Position numbers and translations under genes: made by a program. This document shows positions 58,663-64,000 of a stretch of DNA of 64,000 nt, in pieces. The notes beneath the pieces were generated by a model, which worked only from the letters and a program-made list of their open reading frames with translations, searched no databases and had not been told where the DNA came from. Position 1 is the first letter of the stretch, and each line of letters starts with the position of its first letter. Source of the stretch: Actinomadura barringtoniae (GTDB lineage: Bacteria; Actinomycetota; Actinomycetes; Streptosporangiales; Streptosporangiaceae). The stretch lies in NCBI RefSeq assembly GCF_017573505.1, contig NZ_JAGEOJ010000012.1:62001-126000 (forward strand), read 5' to 3'.

Positions 58663-59202
58663 ATGAGCGAGCTGGATGAGTTCGGGCGGCCGGAACCGCC
58701 GGCGAACGGGGACGAGACGGCCACGCTGCTGGGGTTTCTCGACTACCAGCGCGCCACCTTGGCGTGGAAGTGCCGGGGTCTGGACGCGGCGGGGCTGCGG
58801 GTGACCGTGGCGGCCTCGACGATGACCCTTGGCGGGCTGCTCAAGCACATGGCGTACGTCGAGGACGACTGGTTCACCCATGATCTGCTGGGCCGGGAGA
58901 AGGCGTCGCCCTGGCGGGAGGTGGACTGGAAAGCGCAGCCCGACTGGGAGTGGGAGTCGGCCGCCGACGACTCGCCCGAGGAACTGTTCGCGCAGTGGCA
59001 GGAGTCGGTGGAACGCTCTCGCGCGGCGGTCGCTGAGGCGCTCGACAAGGGGGACCTGGGGCAGCTCGCCGCACGCGGCTGGCCCGACGGGCGGGCGCCG
59101 AGCCTGCGGTGGATCCTCTGCCACATGATCGAGGAGTACGCCCGGCACAACGGCCACGCCGATCTGATGCGCGAGGCGGTGGACGGGGAGACCGGCGAGT
59201 GA
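58663..59202 (+). CDS. DinB-family protein (DUF664)
   Basis: 179-residue four-helix-bundle protein of the DinB/DUF664 family, of the type that in actinomycetes may use mycothiol. Family signs are LLGFLDYQRATLAWKCRGLD, MTLGGLLKHMAYVEDDWFTH (first His), and LRWILCHMIEEYARHNGHAD (the two last His), giving the three expected metal ligands. The reaction is unknown. It lies 25 bases after the NUDIX gene and may be co-transcribed. Confidence 0.88.
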   Translation: MSELDEFGRPEPPANGDETATLLGFLDYQRATLAWKCRGLDAAGLRVTVAASTMTLGGLLKHMAYVEDDWFTHDLLGREKASPWREVDWKAQPDWEWESAADDSPEELFAQWQESVERSRAAVAEALDKGDLGQLAARGWPDGRAPSLRWILCHMIEEYARHNGHADLMREAVDGETGE

Positions 59203-59208
59203 GACCGG

Positions 59209-59970
59209 TCAGGAGCCGGAGGTAGCCCAGGCTCCGATGCGTTCGATCAGGTCAGGGGTGGCGGCGACCTCGGCGTGGCCGAAGCCGGGCTCGACCCACA
59301 GCTCCCGCGGGTCGCGGGCCGCGTCGTAGAGCTGGTGGGCGTGCTCCAGCGGGAAGAACGGGTCCGCGTCGCCGTGCACGACCAGCAGCGGCGTGGGTGA
59401 GATCTCGCCGGCGATCTCGTGCGGCGCCTCCGGCACGGGGTTCCAGCCGTCCGGGGCGATGCGGGTGCCCCGGGCGAGGCGGACGGCCAGGCGGCCGACG
59501 CGGCGTTCGATCGCCCAGTGAACGCGGCGCATCGGAACCGTTCCGCGGTAGTACCAGCGGGCGGGCGCGCTGACCGAGACGACCGCGTCGACGCCGCCGT
59601 AGAGGGCGGCGTGGCGGACGGCGACCGCACCGCCCATGGAGAACCCGACCACGGCGATGCGCTCGTAGCCGCGGCGGCGGGCGGCGGATACGGCGGCCTC
59701 CAGGTCCAGGACCTCCCGGTCGCCGACCGTCGTACGGCCTCCGGAACGGCCATGCCCCCGGAAGTCGAACCCGATCACGCCGCCGCGCCGATGAAGGATC
59801 TCGGCGATCTCCTGGAGCGCGGGCTGCCGCCACGAGCAGGTGAACCCGTGGGCGATCACAAAGCACGTCCCGCCGGTCGGTCCCGGCAGGTGACCGGCGT
59901 CGATCCGTACGCCGTCACTGGCGAAGAGGGAGAGCGGTTCAGGGGTTGCCACACCCCTATGATCAGGCAT
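59209..59970 (-). CDS. Alpha/beta hydrolase (possible lysophospholipase/esterase)
   Basis: 253-residue hydrolase. Nucleophile elbow VVGFSMGGAVAVRHA, oxyanion region VIAHGFTCSWRQPALQ, acid in VVHGDADPFFPLEHA, base in EPGFGHAEVAATP. FDFRGHGRSGG is typical of monoglyceride-lipase-like or dienelactone-type hydrolases. ATG 59970 follows GGGGAG; the frame beyond runs into the repeat array. It is convergent with the DinB gene, six bases apart. Confidence 0.85.
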   Translation of the reverse strand: MPDHRGVATPEPLSLFASDGVRIDAGHLPGPTGGTCFVIAHGFTCSWRQPALQEIAEILHRRGGVIGFDFRGHGRSGGRTTVGDREVLDLEAAVSAARRRGYERIAVVGFSMGGAVAVRHAALYGGVDAVVSVSAPARWYYRGTVPMRRVHWAIERRVGRLAVRLARGTRIAPDGWNPVPEAPHEIAGEISPTPLLVVHGDADPFFPLEHAHQLYDAARDPRELWVEPGFGHAEVAATPDLIERIGAWATSGS

Positions 59971-60000
59971 TACTCCCCGTGCTCGACACCGGGGCGCCGC

Positions 60001-60370
60001 CCGCGACAACGCCGCGGCACCACGTACGGCGACACAGGGCCGCGCATGCGATGACACGGCGCGGCCCATGCAATAACGCCGGGGCCGCACGTCCGATGGA
60101 CGCCGGGGCGGCACATGGACAACGCCGCCGCGCCACGTGCGATGACACCGGGCGGCTCATGTGATGACCGCCGGGGCGGTACGTCCCATGAAACCGGGGC
60201 GGCACGTGCAACGACGCCGCGGCACCACGTGCGTCGACACCAGCACTACGTGCGATGACGCCGAGGCTGCCGCCCGATGACACCGGGCGGCGCATGTGAT
60301 GACACTGCGGCGGCATATGCGATGACGCAAGACAGCGCAGGCGATGACATGGGCGGCACGTGCGGGGTGG
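60001..60370. repeat. Second degenerate repeat array (~23-bp units)
   Basis: About 16 units of 18-26 bases, each with a core like GGCACGTGCGATGAC and an end CCGGGGC, fill the space between the hydrolase and the hypothetical gene at 60394. Examples of cores: GGCACCACGTACGG, GCGCCACGTGCGATGACACC, GGCGCATGTGATGACAC, GGCATATGCGATGACGC. The shared GGCACCACGTGCG element also appears in the island at 52.8-54.3 kb. Confidence 0.75.
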
Positions 60371-60393
60371 ACGGCTTCGGTAGCGTACGGCGG

Positions 60394-60777
60394 GTGGATG
60401 ATCGTGCGTTCACCAAGCTGCTCGACTACCTGGCGCGGGTGCCGGCGGTCGGGCCGTCCGTCGGGCACGGGGCCGACGATGAGGGGCGCTGGTGGGTGAA
60501 GTTCGAGATCGACACCGGCCACGCGCTGGCCTGGCACGTCGTGCAGGAGTTCGGCCACGTTCTGAACTACCTGTCCCTCAATGAACGGCTGCCGACGGTC
60601 TTCAAGCCGGTCTCTCCCCCGCCCTACCTGAACGGCGGCCCCGGCGACCACCTGTCCTGGGTCATCGAGACGCAGGACCCGGCCTTCCGTCCTGGAACGT
60701 GCGCGGGCTGGCTGGAGGGCAGGCTTCCGCAGCCGGTGGACGACCTTTCCAGGTGGACACGGGACGAGGACGGCTAG
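60394..60777 (+). CDS. Conserved hypothetical protein
   Basis: 127-residue small soluble protein, unrecognised. It has FTKLLDYLARVPAVGPSVG, WWVKFEIDTGHALAWHVVQE, FGHVLNYLSLNERLPTVFKP and GGPGDHLSWVIETQDPAFRP in a compact alpha/beta pattern, similar to small proteins found beside toxins or effectors in other bacteria, but no such gene is adjacent. The most likely start is GTG 60394; the open frame continues upstream into the repeat array. No catalytic motif seen. Confidence 0.6.
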   Translation: MDDRAFTKLLDYLARVPAVGPSVGHGADDEGRWWVKFEIDTGHALAWHVVQEFGHVLNYLSLNERLPTVFKPVSPPPYLNGGPGDHLSWVIETQDPAFRPGTCAGWLEGRLPQPVDDLSRWTRDEDG

Positions 60778-60907
60778 CGCGCCGCCTAGACCGAACGGCC
60801 TGGATGCCTACGATGAGGGCCGAGGCTCCGAGGTACGGCCTTCCTATGGGGAATGGGCTCAAGGCCCGCAGGGTTGGGGCGAGGACCCGAGTGCGGAGGA
60901 TCGCGAC

Positions 60908-61552
60908 ATGGACACCGAATCGACGTTGGTCACCACCCGCCGCGCCCTTCACGGCGTAGCGGAACTGCTGCTCGCCGGGCCGCAGCACCGGCAGAGCGAG
61001 ACCATCCGCCTGCGCCCCAAGCCCGGCGGCTTCGGCACGATCACCACACCCAGCCTGCACATCGAGGGCACCAACCTGATGGCCGGTGAGGTGGCGATTC
61101 CGCTGAACGGGACGACCTACCGCGAGGCCGCTTCGGCGGCAGGGGTAGAGCCCGGAGCGCCCGAAGGTCTCTATAAGGACGGCAGCGGAGCCCACGTGGA
61201 CGCTGTCATCGACCTGGACGCCAAGGCGGCCGAGCAGATCGCGCAAGCGTTCGCCTGGGGAGACGAGGCGTTGCGCCGCCTGGCAGCCGACCTCACGCCC
61301 GTGCTCTGGCCCGAGCACTTCGACCTGGGTATCACGGTCGACGAGGTCAACTATGGGGTCTCCCCCGGCGATGACTACCTCGGCGAGCCGTACGCCTACG
61401 TCGGCCCCTGGCAGCCCCGCGTCGGCACGTTCTGGAACGCCCCGTTCGGCGCGACGCGCCCCCTGCACGCCATTCCGGGGTCGACCGCGCTCTACGATTT
61501 CTTCATGGAAGGCCAGACCCGCGTAACCAGCGACCCCCGCCGCGAGCCCTAG
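60908..61552 (+). CDS. Conserved hypothetical protein of actinomycetes
   Basis: 214-residue soluble protein with no known function. Characteristic stretches are RRALHGVAELLLAGPQHRQS, LRPKPGGFGTITTPSLHIEG, VDAVIDLDAKAAEQIAQAF and VGPWQPRVGTFWNAPFGATR. The pattern looks like a single alpha/beta domain; no signal or membrane segment. ATG 60908 is used. It may be transcribed alone. A GC-rich hairpin overlaps its stop. Confidence 0.65.
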   Translation: MDTESTLVTTRRALHGVAELLLAGPQHRQSETIRLRPKPGGFGTITTPSLHIEGTNLMAGEVAIPLNGTTYREAASAAGVEPGAPEGLYKDGSGAHVDAVIDLDAKAAEQIAQAFAWGDEALRRLAADLTPVLWPEHFDLGITVDEVNYGVSPGDDYLGEPYAYVGPWQPRVGTFWNAPFGATRPLHAIPGSTALYDFFMEGQTRVTSDPRREP

Positions 61553-61568
61553 CCCCGGCGGGGCTAGG
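61548..61568. terminator. Hairpin at the end of the hypothetical gene
   Basis: CCTAGCCCCG (61548-61557) and CGGGGCTAGG (61559-61568) are complementary around one base, overlapping the stop codon; a real loop of five bases would leave an eight-pair stem. Convergent with the ArsR gene. Confidence 0.5.
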
Positions 61569-61574
61569 CGTCTG

Positions 61575-61916
61575 CTAGAGGGAGTGGCTTAGGACGCCTA
61601 CTACCTGGGCGATGCGTTCTTCGTCCCTGCGGTAGTGGGTCCACTTGCCTACTCGGGTGGAACGGACGAGACCGGCTCGTTCCAGGGAGGCCATGTAGGC
61701 GGACACGGTCGACTGGGCGAGGCCGGTCTTGGCCTGGATGTGGCTCACGCAGACGCCGACCTCGTGGGGGTCGGCGATGGCCTCTTCGACCGGGAAGTGC
61801 TCCTCGGGGTTGCGGAGCCACTGGAGCAGTTGCAGCCGCACGGGGTTGGCCAGCGCCTTGAACACCTCGAGCAGCTCGGCCGAGGTGTCAGGGGACAGTT
61901 CATCGCGTGTCTTCAT
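61575..61916 (-). CDS. ArsR-family transcriptional regulator
   Basis: 113-residue winged-helix regulator. FKALANPVRLQLLQWLRNPE opens the fold, the recognition helix is in TGLAQSTVSAYMASLERAGL, and the wing is RSTRVGKWTHYRRDEE. VCVSHI contains a single cysteine, so the classical metal site (CxC or CVC with other cysteines) is not complete; it may sense something other than metal. Start ATG 61916. Lies alone between the hypothetical and SPFH genes; an autoregulatory role is likely. Confidence 0.85.
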   Translation of the reverse strand: MKTRDELSPDTSAELLEVFKALANPVRLQLLQWLRNPEEHFPVEEAIADPHEVGVCVSHIQAKTGLAQSTVSAYMASLERAGLVRSTRVGKWTHYRRDEERIAQVVGVLSHSL

Positions 61917-61983
61917 AGGTCGTCACCCCCGATCATAAAGGTCACGACGACGATTCGAGGAATCTCGATACCAGCGGCCCCTG

Positions 61984-63417
61984 CTAGGGGGTGGTCTCGC
62001 CGGCCGAGCGCAGGGCGGCGATGGTCGCGGTGAGCTGGGCTATGAGGGCCGGGAGGCTGGTCGGGTCGGCGGAGTCGCCGATGGCCACGGAACGGAGCTC
62101 GGTCGGCTTCGGGAGCTTCTCGACGATCTCCGGCAGGGAGGCGACCAGGGAGGCCTGGATGCTGGCCGGGGTCCGGTTGTTCTCCATCGCCGCCCGGGAC
62201 AGCTCGCGTTCCAGCTCCAGCAGGGCCTGATCATGGCGGGACCGCGCCCGTGCGATCGACATGGCCAGCTCGGCGTCCAGTTCCAGCCGCTTGAGCTCGG
62301 CGCGCAGCCGCGCGGTCTCGGCCTCCTCGGCGTTGCGGTCGCGTTCCATCCGCAGCGCGTGCCGCGTGGTCTCGGTCTCCAGCTCGGCGACCTCGCGGGC
62401 GTCGTCGTGCTTGCGCTTGGCGCGGCGGAGCTGCTCGGCGGTCTCGGTGTCGAAGTGCTGCGCCTCGTTCCGCGCCCGCAGCTCGGCCAGCTCACGTTCG
62501 TGCTCCAGGCGCTGGGTCTCCTTGAGGCGTTCGGCGGCCATCTCGCGCTGGGCGACGATCTCCTCGGCCTGCAGCTCGGCCAGCCGGGCCACCTGGCCCT
62601 GCTCGGCGCGGTAGGGCTTCTGGAGGTTCTCCCAGAGCCGCGACGAGCTGACCACGGCCTCCTTGATCTGCACGGTGACGATCCGCAGCCCGAGGCCCTG
62701 GTCGCCGCTCTCCTCACCCTCGGCCACGGCGCGCAGACGGGCGGTCAGCTCCTCGATGATGGGCTGCTTGTCGCTCAGAACGTCCCGGACGCCCATCGTG
62801 GAGACCTTGTCCTTGATCGCGGCCTCGGCCTGCTCCTTGAGCTGGAGGTTGACCAGGCGCATCGGGTCCTCGGCGTCGCCGAAGTCGAGCTTGCGGTACG
62901 CGACGGCGAAGTCCTGGATGATCCACTGCACGTACCCCTGCACCAGGACGCCCTGCAGCTCCTGGCAGATGCAGTACGCGTTGATCAGGATGGTCTGCGT
63001 CGCGCCCGGCACGACCAGGAACGAGTCGGTCGACGGATTGAAGCGGAACGAGACGCCCAGCCCGATGTGCAGCGGCGCCTCCCGGCCGCGCCGCGTGTGG
63101 ACGACGAACGCGTTCGGCGGCACGAGCACGTTCTTCCAGCGCCAGACGCCGCTGATCCGCACGTCCACCGGCCCCGTGCCCGATTTGTCGGGAGCCGCGG
63201 CGCCCAGAGACCGTTCACGCTTGGCCAGCGGCCCCGGCGACCGCGACCCGCCCGCGACGCCCGGCGCGCCCGCGGGCGCAGGCGCAGGCGGCATCGGAGG
63301 AGCCCCCGGCGCGACAGCCGCGGCACGTCGCGGCCGGGCCTTGAGGTCGTCCTCGAGCACCGCCTGCTGCGCGACGACCTGCTCCAGATAGGCGTTGCTC
63401 TTGTCGGCGGCGCTCAT
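61984..63417 (-). CDS. SPFH/band-7 domain protein with long coiled coil
   Basis: 477-residue protein. After a Pro/Ala-rich start (residues 28-60) comes a conserved SPFH region (VWRWKNVLVPPNAFVVHTRR, QTILINAYCICQELQGVLVQ, YVQWIIQDFAVAYRKLDFGD, LGLRIVTVQIKEAVVSSSRL), then a charged coiled coil from about 300 to 425 (LKETQRLEHERELAELRARN). No membrane anchor is visible, so it may attach by other means. Flotillin-like proteins organise membrane microdomains or scaffolds. ATG 63417 follows GGGGAG. It is divergent from the LLM oxidoreductase gene. Confidence 0.8.
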   Translation of the reverse strand: MSAADKSNAYLEQVVAQQAVLEDDLKARPRRAAAVAPGAPPMPPAPAPAGAPGVAGGSRSPGPLAKRERSLGAAAPDKSGTGPVDVRISGVWRWKNVLVPPNAFVVHTRRGREAPLHIGLGVSFRFNPSTDSFLVVPGATQTILINAYCICQELQGVLVQGYVQWIIQDFAVAYRKLDFGDAEDPMRLVNLQLKEQAEAAIKDKVSTMGVRDVLSDKQPIIEELTARLRAVAEGEESGDQGLGLRIVTVQIKEAVVSSSRLWENLQKPYRAEQGQVARLAELQAEEIVAQREMAAERLKETQRLEHERELAELRARNEAQHFDTETAEQLRRAKRKHDDAREVAELETETTRHALRMERDRNAEEAETARLRAELKRLELDAELAMSIARARSRHDQALLELERELSRAAMENNRTPASIQASLVASLPEIVEKLPKPTELRSVAIGDSADPTSLPALIAQLTATIAALRSAGETTP

Positions 63418-63617
63418 CGACTCCCCCAGCGGAAACGTGCGCAGCGAACGCGCGCAAATGCGAATTGTTGCGACCATATCGACGACTTCGCAGCCCAGTG
63501 GAGCGATCGCCGAGACCGGCCGGACGATCGCTCCGGCCGAGGCCGCCCCAGCCGTGATCGCGCTTGAACGCTGTGACAGGATCGACTGGGTACAGTCAGG
63601 CAACTCTGGAGGTAATG

Positions 63618-64000
63618 GTGCGTATCGGAGTGTCTCTCAGCGAGCGGAGCGGCCCGGACGCCCTGGTCAAGCTGACCGGCGACCTGAAGCGCGCGGCCGA
63701 CGACGGGTTCTCCTCCGCGTGGCTGTCGAACATCTTCGGCCTGGACGCGCTCACCTCGCTCGCCGTCGCGGGCAGCCAGGTGCCGGGCATCGAAGTGGGC
63801 ACCGCCGTCGTACCGACCTATCCGCGACACCCGGCCGTCCTGGCGCAGCAGGCGCGCACCACCGCCGCGGCGACCGGGCCCGGCCGCCTTACGCTCGGCA
63901 TCGGCCTGTCCCACCAGATCGTCATCGAGGAGATGTACGGCTACTCGTTCAAGCGCCCGCTGCGGCACATGGACGAGTACCTGTCGGTCCTCCTCCCGCT
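63618..64000 (+). CDS. LLM-class F420-dependent oxidoreductase, N-terminal part (3' truncated by window)
   Basis: The first 127 residues of a luciferase-like F420-dependent oxidoreductase: MRIGVSLSERSG, DLKRAADDGFSSAWLSNIFG, VPGIEVGTAVVPTYPRHPAV and TGPGRLTLGIGLSHQIVIEE agree with the family, as does the TYPRHP strand. The frame stays open to the end of the window. GTG 63618 has GGAGG five bases upstream; ATG 63615 is directly before it. The gene is divergent from the SPFH gene; substrate unknown. The rest of the gene lies outside. Confidence 0.88.
   Translation, partial: MRIGVSLSERSGPDALVKLTGDLKRAADDGFSSAWLSNIFGLDALTSLAVAGSQVPGIEVGTAVVPTYPRHPAVLAQQARTTAAATGPGRLTLGIGLSHQIVIEEMYGYSFKRPLRHMDEYLSVLLP

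Noticed and set aside
60001-60370. CRISPR-like array
   Set aside because: Units are only 18-26 bases, differ from each other and have no unique spacers of constant length; no cas genes are present.
61575-61916. Metal-sensing ArsR/SmtB repressor
   Set aside because: ArsR fold is clear, but the cysteine pair or other complete metal site is missing, and no metal transport gene adjoins.

Overview
This window is 64 kb of very GC-rich DNA with frequent GTG and TTG starts, ATGA-type gene overlaps, many TetR/LuxR/SARP-like regulators, F420-linked oxidoreductases, a CGNR regulator, NERD and SPFH proteins. This points to the chromosome of a high-GC actinomycete; a relative of Actinomadura/Streptosporangiales is my guess from gene content, not something proved here. 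No rRNA, tRNA, phage, integrase or transposase was recognised.

Layout. (a) 1-2.7 kb: end of a lutB-lutC-rhaB run (lactate oxidation plus rhamnulokinase), then a small membrane-anchored phosphatase. (b) 3.6-10.6 kb: a regulatory block with a SARP-like protein and two tandem, paralogous LAL-type (AAA + LuxR HTH) regulators. (c) 10.8-14.3 kb: an alpha/beta hydrolase with a Cys nucleophile followed by a cholesterol-oxidase-like GMC flavoprotein, closed by a strong hairpin. (d) 14.4-20.5 kb: CehA/McbA-like metallohydrolase, CGNR regulator divergent from a methyltransferase, SDR, membrane protein, F420-binding PPOX protein, DUF5655. (e) 20.5-24.6 kb: a nucleotidyl-cyclase-like protein, then lipoprotein, ECF sigma factor and zinc anti-sigma factor in one direction. 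(f) 24.6-27.3 kb: DrrA/DrrB-type ABC exporter with a divergent TetR gene and a symmetrical double operator. (g) 27.3-36.4 kb: HrpB helicase, NERD protein, small membrane proteins, histidine phosphatase, DUF2071, a GAF-winged-helix regulator and a coiled-coil protein. (h) 36.5-41.8 kb: SDR, threonine aldolase, SCP-x/thiolase, MpaB-like oxygenase, alpha/beta hydrolase. (i) 41.8-46.7 kb: an orphan UrtA-like binding protein coupled to a DUF4239 membrane protein, and an LPG-synthase-like membrane protein. (j) 46.8-52.2 kb: TetR-amidohydrolase pair with twin palindromes, stand-alone ClpP divergent from a LysR gene, AbiEi/endonuclease-like protein, GNAT, and an SDR under a perfect 28-bp palindrome. 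(k) 52.2-54.4 kb: a decayed membrane-protein gene, then about 1.6 kb of degenerate ~20-bp repeats without a credible gene. (l) 54.4-64 kb: MocR/MFS divergent pair, aminoglycoside-phosphotransferase-like, NUDIX, DinB, hydrolase, a second degenerate repeat array at 60.0-60.4 kb, hypothetical proteins, ArsR, SPFH/coiled-coil protein and the start of an F420-dependent LLM oxidoreductase.

The most unusual aspect is non-coding: the two degenerate repeat islands (53 and 60 kb), two copies of a hairpin-rich intergenic element (17.9 and 24.6 kb), a long inverted-repeat element that supplies the tail of a gene (23.7-23.9 kb), several 15-24-bp tandem arrays, and a series of well-formed palindromic operators. 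I do not see a biosynthetic gene cluster, CRISPR array or recognised defence island.
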